Part shown: positions 35,437 through 43,610 of the stretch, piece by piece | Layout: each line of letters starts with the position of its first letter | Position numbering within the stretch: the stretch's first letter is position 1 | Source of the DNA: Gammaproteobacteria bacterium | GTDB lineage: Bacteria > Pseudomonadota > Gammaproteobacteria > Steroidobacterales > Woeseiaceae | Assembly (NCBI GenBank): GCA_024639825.1 | Contig: JAHEGH010000014.1 | Location: 1 to 57,474 of the forward strand | DNA length: 57,474 bases | Direction of reading: 5' to 3' | Translations under genes and position numbers: made by a program | The notes under the pieces: generated by a model | The model's input: the letters and a program-made list of their open reading frames with translations, nothing else | Told to the model about the DNA's origin: nothing | Database searches by the model: none

Positions 35437-35976
35437 CTACAGAACCTCATTCTCGATGCGACGTTGCCGTGGATCTGCCTGGCCCCGGAAGACATTGATG
35501 TTGTGAATGATGAATCCCGTTGCCGAGACAATCAGGAATACAAAGGAAGCCGGGATAACCAGCTTGATCAGCCAGCGATAGGGCAGACCGCCCGGATCAC
35601 CACTTACCTCACCTGAATTGAAGGCCTCCTGTACATACCAGACGGATCCCTCAACGATCATCACGCTCAGCGGGAGCAACAACAGGACGGTGCCACTGAT
35701 ATTCACAATGGCTTTCCAGCGGGGCGAGAAGCGCTCGTACAAGACATCGACCCGCACGTGGCCGTCTTCTTTCAGTGCGTAGGCAATGCCAAACAGAAAG
35801 ACCATGGCAAACAGGTGCCACTCCATCTCCTGCAGGGCAATCGACCCGGTGCTGAAGAAATACCGCATGATCGCGTCGTAGAAGACGTTGAGCAGCATCA
35901 CCAGGTTGAGAGCGCCGGCAATCCACCCCATCACGTCGGAGAAGCGATCGAAGACTTGCTCTAGCCTGAGGAGCAT
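35437..35976 (-). CDS. dctQ: TRAP transporter small permease DctQ
   Basis: A 179-residue small membrane subunit with four predicted spans. The ATG at 35976 has AAGGG upstream. Conserved-looking segments are NVFYDAIMRYFFSTG and LQEMEWHLFAMVFLFGIAYAL, typical of DctQ proteins that pack against DctM and help receive the loaded binding protein. It has no activity of its own. It lies between dctP, separated by a hairpin, and dctM, with which it is directly coupled. Confidence 0.92.
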   Translation of the reverse strand: MLLRLEQVFDRFSDVMGWIAGALNLVMLLNVFYDAIMRYFFSTGSIALQEMEWHLFAMVFLFGIAYALKEDGHVRVDVLYERFSPRWKAIVNISGTVLLLLPLSVMIVEGSVWYVQEAFNSGEVSGDPGGLPYRWLIKLVIPASFVFLIVSATGFIIHNINVFRGQADPRQRRIENEVL

Positions 35977-36001
35977 AGGTTGCCCTTACACGATGGTAAG
36001 A

Positions 36002-36025
36002 GACTCCCGGCCGGAGCCGGGAGTC
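36002..36025 (-). promoter_or_regulatory. Intercistronic hairpin between dctP and dctQ
   Basis: A perfect ten-base-pair inverted repeat (GACTCCCGGC / GCCGGGAGTC) with a four-base loop begins nine bases after the dctP stop. No run of T follows it in the reverse direction, so it is unlikely to be a strong terminator. It probably works as an attenuator or RNA-stability element that keeps the binding protein more abundant than the membrane subunits, a common design in such operons. The function is inferred. Confidence 0.6.
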
Positions 36026-36034
36026 CGGTCGGGA

Positions 36035-37153
36035 CTATTCGAGATTGTCCTTGAGGTAGGCGTAGTCAGAAAGCTCGGTCCACTTGCGCGCCATCTTCAT
36101 ATAGGCATTTTGTGAGTCGAGGATTTCCCTGAAGGTCGGGTTGTTCGCCGCACTTTCCGCCAGCAGTTCCTGGTTGATTTTTTTCATTGCAGCAATGATT
36201 TCAGGAGAGAAGGTGCGAATCTTGACGTCCGGATACTCTTCCTCGATTGACGCCCAGTTGACCGCACTCTCATGGTACGAGCGGGCATACATGTCATAGG
36301 CCGCATACTGCATGGCAATGGTCAGGATCTCCTGCAAATGTGGCGGCAGGGAATCAAACGCGGCCTTGTTGACCATGAACTGCAGCTCTGTCGCAGGCTC
36401 ATGCCAGCCGGTGTAGTAGTAGGGTGCGATTTTCTGGAATCCCATGTTGAGATCCAGGGACGGTCCGACCCACTCCAGGGCATCGATGGTGCCGCGATCA
36501 AGCGCCGTATAGAGTTCGCCAGGGGCGATGTTCGTCACCACCACGCCAAGCTTGGAAAGGATTTCACCAGCAAAGCCCGGGACGCGCATCTTGAGGCCGT
36601 CAAGGTCGTCAAGGGTGTTGATTTCCTTGCGGAACCAGCCGCCCATCTGGTTGCCGGTATTGCCACCAGGGAAAGAATAGACGCCGTGTTCGTCGTAGAC
36701 CTTCTGCATCAACTCCATACCGCCACCGTAATAAAACCAGGCGTACTGTTCAGGCGCGATCATGCCGAACGGCATGGTGGAGAAGAACATGGTATTGGGG
36801 TCCTTACCCTTCCAGTAGTACGAGGCCGAGTGGCCCATTTCGTACTGGCCGGCCTTGACCATATCAAGGATGCCAAGTGCCGCCTTGTGCTTGTTCGCCG
36901 AGTCGATCCGAATTTCCAACTCGCCGCCGGACATTTCTTTGACCATGTCGGCCATCTTGATGACTGCATCGCCAAAGATTGGAAAACCCGTCCCCCAGGT
37001 CTGAGCCAGCTTCCAGGTTATGGTTTGCTTCTCAACCTTGCTTTCCTCCGGCGCTGCTGCCTGTTGTTCTTTTCCACAAGCGTTCAGGGCCAGGAGAGAG
37101 ACAAGCACTACCAGGCTGGCAAGCAGCTTCAAAGCATGATTCAGCTGTTTCAT
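36035..37153 (-). CDS. dctP: TRAP transporter substrate-binding protein, TakP-like lipoprotein
   Basis: A 372-residue periplasmic binding protein for the TRAP carrier, kept at the membrane by a lipid (lipobox LNAC). The ASYYWKGKDPNTMFFSTMPFG segment (read as two parts) and LKMRVPGFAGEILSKLG are close to the TakP group, which binds 2-oxo acids with a metal. The conserved Arg of LKMR should contact the carboxylate. The ATG at 37153 has GGAAG about eight bases upstream, and an in-frame TTG at 37171 is weaker. A TAGAAT box at 37187-37192 (reverse) is a possible -10. Substrate identity is inferred. Confidence 0.92.
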   Translation of the reverse strand: MKQLNHALKLLASLVVLVSLLALNACGKEQQAAAPEESKVEKQTITWKLAQTWGTGFPIFGDAVIKMADMVKEMSGGELEIRIDSANKHKAALGILDMVKAGQYEMGHSASYYWKGKDPNTMFFSTMPFGMIAPEQYAWFYYGGGMELMQKVYDEHGVYSFPGGNTGNQMGGWFRKEINTLDDLDGLKMRVPGFAGEILSKLGVVVTNIAPGELYTALDRGTIDALEWVGPSLDLNMGFQKIAPYYYTGWHEPATELQFMVNKAAFDSLPPHLQEILTIAMQYAAYDMYARSYHESAVNWASIEEEYPDVKIRTFSPEIIAAMKKINQELLAESAANNPTFREILDSQNAYMKMARKWTELSDYAYLKDNLE

Positions 37154-37351
37154 TTCTTGTCTTCCTTTCAATTAGAAGGAGCGGAAATTCTACCGCGTTC
37201 GGGAGAGGAAAGGGTCGTGAAGGGGCACTCATTGCTCGCCGCCAGGCTGGAATCGGGCCAATTATCGACTTTTACCGTGTCCGGATGACCACAATTATGT
37301 CTCATATCGATGGTATCTCCCGCCTCGATGTGAAACGCTCCACTGGAAGAT

Positions 37352-37430
37352 GAAAAAGGCACGGCGTCCGAAAGGGCGCTTCGCAAAACCACCGGTCTAC
37401 GGTTCTTAACTAAGACAGCGGAGTTACCAT
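37352..37430 (+). promoter_or_regulatory. GEMM / c-di-GMP-I riboswitch (predicted)
   Basis: An aptamer-like element directly ahead of the start codon at 37432. AAAAAGGCA (37353-37361) opens it. P2 is GCGTCC-GAAA-GGGCGC (37364-37379), a GNRA tetraloop. The conserved CGCAAA (37382-37387) and ACCGGTCTACGG follow, then the second hairpin GTCT/AGAC (37395-37398 with 37413-37416). The strand ends AGCGGAGTTACC. UACGG and CUAAG form an internal loop like the 11-nt tetraloop receptor. G358 aligns with G20 of the V. cholerae Vc2 aptamer, favouring c-di-GMP. The only Shine-Dalgarno (GGAG, 37420-37423) lies inside the aptamer's 3' strand, so ligand binding should lower translation. The A at 37388 and C at 37362 depart from consensus. 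The 198 bases upstream, shared with dctP, show no gene. Confidence 0.82.
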
Positions 37431-37431
37431 C

Positions 37432-38862
37432 ATGAGCTTTATGCTTGGCATCACCCCATGGCCAGCTGTATCGGCGTTACTTTGGATCGTCCTGATCAAC
37501 GCCGCGCTCTATCTCATTCGCACTACTGTACACAAGGCTATTCAGGCCGCGGCACAAGGCTTGCACCGTAGCTTTCGCATGGCGTCCAAAGCCGTGTCGC
37601 GGTCTGAAACCAATCTCGCTGCTCGCAACCGTGACGTTTTGCTCGCGGCCGGGCGCGAAGCGAAAGAACGCATCATCGAGCGTGAGTTCGATCGCATCAA
37701 CGAGACCGTCCGGAAGGACCTCGCCAACTACTCGGCGCTGCATCGCTCTTTGAGTGAATCCATCGGGCGGATCGAGAAGGACCACCAGGAAGCGGTCGAC
37801 GTACCGCCCGACCCACCCGGCTGGGTCAAAGCGGTCGAGGCCGTTGCCGACATGGATGCCAAGGACGGGCGCGCCCATATCGGCAGCATCCTGAGTGATA
37901 TTCACAAGTCACTGGTCAAAGCGCACAAGGAAGCGATGACCGCGTATCACGCGGCCAGCGCAAAGCGCCACAAGCTGCTGCGTCACATGCGGCCGGACTG
38001 GCGCAAGATCCAGCAGACGCTGGCCGCTGTCGGCAAGAACGTAGACAGTCTCCTGAGTCGCTCGGTTACGATCGACCGGCACATGCAGGAATACGAGGAC
38101 ATGATTCACGGTCACGACCGCGCCATGTCCGTGCTGTCTTCCTCATCGCTCGTTAACTTCTTTGTCTCGGCGTTCGTGCTCTGTATTGCGATCGGTGGTG
38201 CAACGATCAACTTCTCCCTGATCGCACGTCCGATGGCTGAAATGGTTGGCGGTACGAGTCTCATCGGCGACTTTCGCACCGCGGATATCGCAGCACTCGT
38301 CATCATCCTCGTGGAAATATCGATGGGCCTGTTCCTGATGGAATCGCTGCGCATCACGCGCCTGTTCCCGGTAATCGGCGCCCTGCCCGACAAGACCCGC
38401 GTACGCATGATCTACATCACATTCACTATCCTGTTCCTGCTCGCCAGCGTTGAGGCGGGACTCGCCTACATGCGCGAGGTTCTGTTACACGACGAGCTCG
38501 CGACCAGCGCACTGCTGCGTGGCGACGCGGGTGCAACGGCAACCGGCGAATACATGTGGATCACGACCGCCGCGCAGATGGGCATGGGCTTTATCCTGCC
38601 GTTTGCATTGACGTTCGTGGCCATTCCCATGGAGACGTTCGTGCATTCGCTAAGAACGGTGATTGGTCTCATGGCGATATCAGTGCTGCGAGCGTTGGCG
38701 CTGGCGCTGCGACTGCTCGGCAACATCTTTCTCTATCTCGGTACGCTAATGAAGCAGGTTTATGACTTGCCGTTGTTCGTGCCGCTTTGGATCGAGGAAC
38801 GCATGGCCAAAGCAGAAGCCCGCTCCGTGAGTGACCAGGGTCTCAAGGGAGCAAGATTATGA
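37432..38862 (+). CDS. Membrane protein with large coiled-coil domain, unknown function
   Basis: A 476-residue protein I do not recognise. An N-terminal span at about 12-30 leads into some 200 residues of charged, helical sequence (about 35-235), rich in Arg/Lys/Glu and likely a coiled coil. The C-terminal half has spans near 240-266, 284-304, 325-347, 374-400 and 405-440. A short basic tail follows. No enzymatic motif is visible. Its start codon lies two bases beyond the predicted c-di-GMP riboswitch, whose strand contains the ribosome-binding site. The next gene, a vWA-like lipoprotein, overlaps it by ATGA, so the two are coupled. A membrane complex or sensing role is possible but unproven. 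Confidence 0.8.
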   Translation: MSFMLGITPWPAVSALLWIVLINAALYLIRTTVHKAIQAAAQGLHRSFRMASKAVSRSETNLAARNRDVLLAAGREAKERIIEREFDRINETVRKDLANYSALHRSLSESIGRIEKDHQEAVDVPPDPPGWVKAVEAVADMDAKDGRAHIGSILSDIHKSLVKAHKEAMTAYHAASAKRHKLLRHMRPDWRKIQQTLAAVGKNVDSLLSRSVTIDRHMQEYEDMIHGHDRAMSVLSSSSLVNFFVSAFVLCIAIGGATINFSLIARPMAEMVGGTSLIGDFRTADIAALVIILVEISMGLFLMESLRITRLFPVIGALPDKTRVRMIYITFTILFLLASVEAGLAYMREVLLHDELATSALLRGDAGATATGEYMWITTAAQMGMGFILPFALTFVAIPMETFVHSLRTVIGLMAISVLRALALALRLLGNIFLYLGTLMKQVYDLPLFVPLWIEERMAKAEARSVSDQGLKGARL

Positions 38863-39497
38863 AACGCAGCATTCTATTGACACTGTGTGTACTCCTCGCC
38901 GCCTGTAGCAGCGATACCGCGCCGAGAAACACGGGCGTCTACATGCTGCTCGATACCTCCGGCACCTACGCCGAGGAACTCATCAAGGCCGAGCAGATCA
39001 TTCGTTTCACACTCTCGCGGCTGGACGCGTCGGACTCGTTCGCAGTAGCCCGCATCGACACAGGCAGCTTTAGCGAGAGAGACATTATCGCCAAGGCGTC
39101 TTTCGATGATCGGCCGAGCGCCATCAATCGGCAAAAACGACTGTTCGCGCAGCAGGTCAGTGAGTTTGTCGAAAACGCGAAGCCCGCACCGTATACCGAC
39201 ATCACGGGCGGCTTGTTGCAGGCCGTGGAGTTCCTGAACGAAAAAGGCACGGGCACCAAGACGATCCTGATCTTCTCGGACCTCAAGGAAGACCTCGAGA
39301 AGGGCTACGTGCGTGACATCGACGTAGAGCTCGAAGGGTTCAGTGTCATCGCGCTCAACGTGACCAAGCTTCGCTCGGACAACATCGACCCGCGTGAGTA
39401 CCTTGATCGACTAAGCGCGTGGCAGGGCCGGGTTGAGAAAACCGGCGGGCAATGGCGCGTGATCAATGACCTCGATGGCCTGGAGGGCCTGCTCTAG
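38859..39497 (+). CDS. vWA-like lipoprotein with intact MIDAS motif
   Basis: A 212-residue lipoprotein (lipobox LAAC, Cys16) built around a von Willebrand factor A-like fold. The metal-dependent adhesion site is readable: DTSGT near 32-36, a later threonine in YTDITG near 111, and aspartate in FSDLKED near 138. These suggest a divalent metal and a protein partner. No enzymatic motif is seen. It starts in an ATGA overlap with the coiled-coil membrane protein, so the two are made together, and the lipoprotein would sit at the periplasmic face of a membrane near its partner. Function unknown. Confidence 0.8.
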   Translation: MKRSILLTLCVLLAACSSDTAPRNTGVYMLLDTSGTYAEELIKAEQIIRFTLSRLDASDSFAVARIDTGSFSERDIIAKASFDDRPSAINRQKRLFAQQVSEFVENAKPAPYTDITGGLLQAVEFLNEKGTGTKTILIFSDLKEDLEKGYVRDIDVELEGFSVIALNVTKLRSDNIDPREYLDRLSAWQGRVEKTGGQWRVINDLDGLEGLL

Positions 39498-39520
39498 CCA
39501 GCAGGCAACCCGCCTCGCAT

Positions 39521-39542
39521 CGGCCCTTCCGGCCGCGAATTT
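39521..39542 (+). terminator. Possible weak terminator after the vWA gene
   Basis: A five-base-pair stem, CGGCC-CTTCC-GGCCG, lies 23 bases after the stop of the vWA gene and is followed by CGAATTTTC. The stem is short and the T-run only four long, so termination would be weak at best. Confidence 0.3.
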
Positions 39543-39572
39543 TCGAAGACCTGGCGTCACATTCCAGCGTAA

Positions 39573-39595
39573 ACTCCGCGAATATCTAGCGGAGT
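39573..39595 (+). promoter_or_regulatory. Inverted repeat masking the glutamine synthetase Shine-Dalgarno
   Basis: ACTCCGC (39573-39579) and GCGGAGT (39589-39595) form a perfect seven-base dyad with a nine-base spacer. The GGAG ribosome-binding site of the gene starting at 39602 is part of the second arm. In RNA it would be paired, limiting translation; as DNA, it could be a repressor site. A TAAACT box lies at 39570-39575, overlapping the first arm. Which reading is right cannot be told. Confidence 0.5.
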
Positions 39596-39601
39596 ATCTC
39601 C

Positions 39602-40978
39602 ATGAAAGATCAAAATCGGGGCTGGCTGGAAGACCTGCCGGAAGCATTCAAGGTCTATCGCGCTGGCCGTGATGTCGATGAGGTGGAATGTATCATTCCA
39701 GACCTGGCCGGCATGTCTCGCGGCAAAGCAATGCCGGCACGTAAGTTTCACCCACAGCACGAAACCTACCTGCCCGTTTCGATCTTCTACCAGACGATTA
39801 CCGGCGACGATGTGGAGATGGACATTGTAAACCAGTGGGCCGAGTACGATCTGGTACTCAAGCCCGACATGTCCACGGCAAAAGCGGTGCCCTGGGCCAA
39901 AGAGCCTACCTTGCAGGTGATTCACGATCTGTACACGCGCGACGGCCAACCCGTCAGCATCGCGCCACGGCAGGTCCTGAAACAGGTCGTCGATCTCTAC
40001 ACGCAACAAGGCTGGAAGCCGGTTGTCGCTCCTGAGCTCGAGTTCTATCTCACTCGACCGAATCTCGACCCCAACGAGCCGATCCTGGCACCGGTCGGGC
40101 GCACCGGCCGGCCCGGGACAGGACGCCAGTCCTACTCCATGTCGGCCGTGGACGACTACGGTCCGGTTATCGATACCATTTACGATTTTGCACAGGATGC
40201 GGGTCTGGCCATTGAGACGGTTATCCAGGAAGACGGTGCTGGCCAGGTTGAGATCAACCTCACGCACGGTGATCCGGTTCTGCTCGCCGACCAGGTCTTC
40301 TACTTCAAGCGCATTATTCGCGAAGCCGCGCTGAACCATGAAATGTTCGCAACGTTCATGGCAAAGCCAATGCGCGACCAGCCCGGCTCCGCCATGCATG
40401 TTCACCAGAGTGTTGTAGACATCGAGAGCGGTGAAAACATTTTCAGCGATGCCAGCGGCGCAATCAGTGAACGCTTTCTGCATTTCATCGGTGGCTGCCA
40501 GAAGTACCTGCCACAGGCTCTCCCTTTGATGGCGCCCTACGTGAACAGTTACCGTCGCTTTGAGAGTGATGCCAACTCGAGCGCTCCTACCAATTTTGGA
40601 TGGGGCCATGACAATCGAGCGACCGGTTTGCGAGTACCCAATGCAGCACCTCAGGATCGACGTCTCGAAAACCGCGTGGTCGGAGTGGACTGTAATCCAT
40701 ACCTTGCGATCGCCGCCGGACTTGCATGCGGTTATCTCGGCATGATGCAGCAAGTCAAACCAGGCGAACCCGCAGTCGGTGAATTGGAAGACGATGAATA
40801 TGCCATTCCAACCACGATGGACGAAGCCCTGACCCTGTTTGAGGCCGCTGACGATCTGCACGCGGTTCTGGGTCGGGAGTTCTGTGACGTCTATGGTGAA
40901 GTGAAGCGCGAGGAGATGCGCTTGTTTCACCGTGAAATCAGCCCATGGGAGCGTGAGCACCTGTTGCTGAACGTGTAA
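39602..40978 (+). CDS. Glutamine synthetase family protein, PuuA-like
   Basis: A 458-residue ATP-dependent ligase of the glutamine synthetase superfamily, close to gamma-glutamylputrescine synthetase (PuuA). Motifs: APELEFYL, EDGAGQVEINLTHGDP, GSAMHVHQS, SDANSSAPTNFGWGHDNRA and ENRVVGVDCNPYLAIAAGLA. The adenylylation loop of housekeeping GlnA is missing, and the N-terminal domain opens PEAFKVYRAGRDVDEVECI. It probably links glutamate to an amine, for polyamine catabolism or similar. No other Puu gene lies nearby, so the substrate is open. Its ribosome-binding site lies in an inverted repeat. Confidence 0.9.
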   Translation: MKDQNRGWLEDLPEAFKVYRAGRDVDEVECIIPDLAGMSRGKAMPARKFHPQHETYLPVSIFYQTITGDDVEMDIVNQWAEYDLVLKPDMSTAKAVPWAKEPTLQVIHDLYTRDGQPVSIAPRQVLKQVVDLYTQQGWKPVVAPELEFYLTRPNLDPNEPILAPVGRTGRPGTGRQSYSMSAVDDYGPVIDTIYDFAQDAGLAIETVIQEDGAGQVEINLTHGDPVLLADQVFYFKRIIREAALNHEMFATFMAKPMRDQPGSAMHVHQSVVDIESGENIFSDASGAISERFLHFIGGCQKYLPQALPLMAPYVNSYRRFESDANSSAPTNFGWGHDNRATGLRVPNAAPQDRRLENRVVGVDCNPYLAIAAGLACGYLGMMQQVKPGEPAVGELEDDEYAIPTTMDEALTLFEAADDLHAVLGREFCDVYGEVKREEMRLFHREISPWEREHLLLNV

Positions 40979-41052
40979 TAAACCCGAAGGACGGATCGGC
41001 TAGCAGCCAGAGATCAATGGCCGCGGCGTGTTTCGCGCGGTAGAGTTGCGCG

Positions 41053-41835
41053 ATGCCTACTGCACCCAAATACATCGATCTTGAAACGACAGCGCTGTTC
41101 CTCGACGTGGATGGCACACTGCTTGATATAGAGGACCATCCGGGCGATGTGCGCGCGGACCCGGAACTGGTTGAATTGCTGCAACAGTTGCTGATGCACC
41201 TTAATGGGGCGTTGGCGCTGATCAGTGGCCGGTCAATCGCGGAGATTGATCGCATTTTTGACAATGTACACTTCCCGGCGGTCGGCGCTCACGGCGCCGA
41301 AATGCGAGAGGTGAACACGGTGCGGGCAGCCCCGCCGTCGCAGCCATTGCCGGCTCACGTGCTCGCCAGAATCACGCAACTGGTCGACGACCATGACGGT
41401 CTTTTGCTCGAGCAAAAAAAGGGCGGCGTATCGCTGCACTATCGTCGTGCACCCGAGCTCGCAGCAACGTGCAGAGCGCTGGTTTTAGAGGTGATGCCGG
41501 AGCTCGAGTCGGACTTTCGTTTGATAGACGGTAAGATGGTGTATGAAATTGCACCGCGGCAACACAACAAGGGCGAAGCAATCCGGCAGCTCCTGAAGTC
41601 GCACGAGTTCGAACAACGGCAGCCCGTATTTATCGGCGACGACATCACCGACGAAGATGGTTTCGAGGTCGTTAACGCCCTGCAGGGCATCTCGATCCGG
41701 GTCGGCGGTGGCAGCGCTACCGTGGCACGTTATGCACTCGACAGTGTTGCTGATGTTAGAGCATGGTTGCGCTCAGTTGTGGCGGCGAACCACAGCAACA
41801 CCAAATCTCGGAGGACAAACGTTGACGAATCTTAA
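41053..41835 (+). CDS. otsB: Trehalose-6-phosphate phosphatase OtsB
   Basis: A 260-residue HAD-superfamily phosphatase converting trehalose-6-phosphate to trehalose in the cytoplasm. The nucleophile motif LFLDVDGTLLD gives Asp18 and acid/base Asp20, and the metal motif is GDDITDEDGF near 196-205. LISGRSIAEID provides motif II. The TAGAGT box ending six bases before the ATG may serve as a -10 with almost no leader. It overlaps the following GH15 gene by 14 bases, and otsA comes third, forming one operon. The product protects against osmotic and drying stress. Confidence 0.94.
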   Translation: MPTAPKYIDLETTALFLDVDGTLLDIEDHPGDVRADPELVELLQQLLMHLNGALALISGRSIAEIDRIFDNVHFPAVGAHGAEMREVNTVRAAPPSQPLPAHVLARITQLVDDHDGLLLEQKKGGVSLHYRRAPELAATCRALVLEVMPELESDFRLIDGKMVYEIAPRQHNKGEAIRQLLKSHEFEQRQPVFIGDDITDEDGFEVVNALQGISIRVGGGSATVARYALDSVADVRAWLRSVVAANHSNTKSRRTNVDES

Positions 41836-43609
41836 CCTGGGCCTGATTGGCAATTGCCAGGTGGCGTGTTTGATCGATGAGCGCGCGACGATGGTCTGGT
41901 CGTGCCTGCCACAGCTAGATTCCGATCCGGTATTTTGCCGGCTCTTGCGCGACGAAAATGAAGCTGAGTTGCCCGGCTTTTTTGATATCGAGCTCGCCGG
42001 CTACACGCACAGCGAGCAGAGCTATCAAACCAACACGGCTATTCTGACCACGATTCTGTACGACGGTAATGGCGGGGCCGTCACGATCACGGACTTCGCG
42101 CCGCGTTACAACTACCTGGGTCGCAGCTTCACACCGATGATGCTCTTCCGGCGTGTCCAGCCGTTGTCCGGCAGTCCCAGGATTCGCATTCGACTGCGGC
42201 CCGCCGCGAACTACGGCGCGGCCGCCTGCGAAACGACACATGGCAGCAATCACATTCGCTATCTCGGTAGTGACACCGATTTTCGACTGACCACCAATGC
42301 GTCGATCACGCACGTCATCGAGCAAAATACTTTCGTGCTGGACGAGCCGCTGTACCTGCTGATCGGGCCGGACGAATCGATCCGCGAATCCTGCGAAGAC
42401 GCATTTCATACTCATTACCGTTCAACCCGCGATTACTGGCACACCTGGTCGCGCGGGCTGTCGATTCCATTCGAATGGCAAGACGCTGTCATTCGTGCCG
42501 CGATCACGCTCAAGCTGTGTACGTTCGAGGATACCGGGGCGGTGGTTGCGGCGCTCACTACCTCAGTTCCCGAGGCCGCCGACAGTGGCCGAAACTGGGA
42601 TTATCGTTTCTGCTGGCTGCGGGACAGCTATTTTGTTGTGCAGGCGCTTAACCGTCTGGGCGCGACACGCACGATGGAGCAATACCTCGCTTATATCATC
42701 AATATTGCGGCGGCCGCCGGCGGCGAGGAACTTAAGCCCCTGTATGGCATCAGCGGGCGCTCGCTGACCGACGAGGCCATCGTGGAATCGCTGTCCGGCT
42801 ACAATGGCATGGGTCCGGTACGGCGCGGCAACCAGGCATTCGAACAGGTGCAGCATGACGTTTACGGCGCCGTCGTTCTGTCGTCCATGCAGGTGTTTTT
42901 TGACCGCCGCCTGATCAAAAGCGGAACCGTCGCTGACTTCAAGCGACTCGAAGCCCTGGGCCGGTGGGCCGAACGCAAATTTGATCAACCCGATGCCGGC
43001 CTCTGGGAGTATCGCGGCCGGCAGCGCGTGCATACGTTCTCGAGCATCATGTGCTGGGCAGCCTGCGACCGGCTGGCAAAAATCGGGGCGAAAGTCGGTG
43101 AGACCGAACGCGCCAATCACTGGCGTAAAGCCGCTGATCGGATACACGCCATCATTTCAGAAAAGGCCTGGGATGAGGAACAGCAGTCATACACAGAAAG
43201 CTTTGGCAGACCGGAAATGGATGCCAGCTTGCTGACGATGCACGACCTGGGTTTCATCGCTGCGGATGACCCCCGGTTCATTGCAACAGTCGACTGTATC
43301 GGACGTCATTTGCGTCGCGACAAACACCTGTTTCGCTATATTGCGGCGGATGATTTCGGCGAGCCAGAGAACGCGTTCAACATATGCACGTTTTGGTATA
43401 TCGACGCGCTTGCCAGCATCGGCCGAATGGACGAAGCACGCGACCTGTTTGAGAACATGTTGTCACTGCGCAATCCACTCGGCCTGCTTTCGGAAGACAT
43501 CGATCCACAGTCGGGTGACCTGTGGGGCAACTTTCCGCAGACCTACAGCATGGCGGGCATTATCAATGCCGCCGTACGCTTGAGTCGATCCTGGGAGGAG
43601 GCGCTTTAG
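41822..43609 (+). CDS. Glycoside hydrolase family 15 protein
   Basis: A 595-residue cytoplasmic GH15 enzyme (glucoamylase/trehalase type). An N-terminal beta domain (about 1-220) precedes the alpha/alpha barrel. The family signature NWDYRFCWLRDS is near 259-270, GMGPVRRGNQAFEQVQHDVYG near 331, and GLWEYRG and LLSEDIDP hold the likely catalytic acids. It starts at TTG with GGAGG eight bases upstream, overlapping otsB by 14 bases. Lying between otsB and otsA, it may cleave or remodel trehalose, in line with GH15 trehalases known elsewhere. Substrate is inferred. Confidence 0.92.
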   Translation: MTNLNLGLIGNCQVACLIDERATMVWSCLPQLDSDPVFCRLLRDENEAELPGFFDIELAGYTHSEQSYQTNTAILTTILYDGNGGAVTITDFAPRYNYLGRSFTPMMLFRRVQPLSGSPRIRIRLRPAANYGAAACETTHGSNHIRYLGSDTDFRLTTNASITHVIEQNTFVLDEPLYLLIGPDESIRESCEDAFHTHYRSTRDYWHTWSRGLSIPFEWQDAVIRAAITLKLCTFEDTGAVVAALTTSVPEAADSGRNWDYRFCWLRDSYFVVQALNRLGATRTMEQYLAYIINIAAAAGGEELKPLYGISGRSLTDEAIVESLSGYNGMGPVRRGNQAFEQVQHDVYGAVVLSSMQVFFDRRLIKSGTVADFKRLEALGRWAERKFDQPDAGLWEYRGRQRVHTFSSIMCWAACDRLAKIGAKVGETERANHWRKAADRIHAIISEKAWDEEQQSYTESFGRPEMDASLLTMHDLGFIAADDPRFIATVDCIGRHLRRDKHLFRYIAADDFGEPENAFNICTFWYIDALASIGRMDEARDLFENMLSLRNPLGLLSEDIDPQSGDLWGNFPQTYSMAGIINAAVRLSRSWEEAL

Positions 43610-43610
43610 C

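Noticed and set aside
39557-40960. Long reverse-strand open frame opposite the glutamine synthetase gene
   Set aside because: Glutamine synthetase motifs settle the forward strand; the reverse product is Val/Gly/Arg/His-rich noise.
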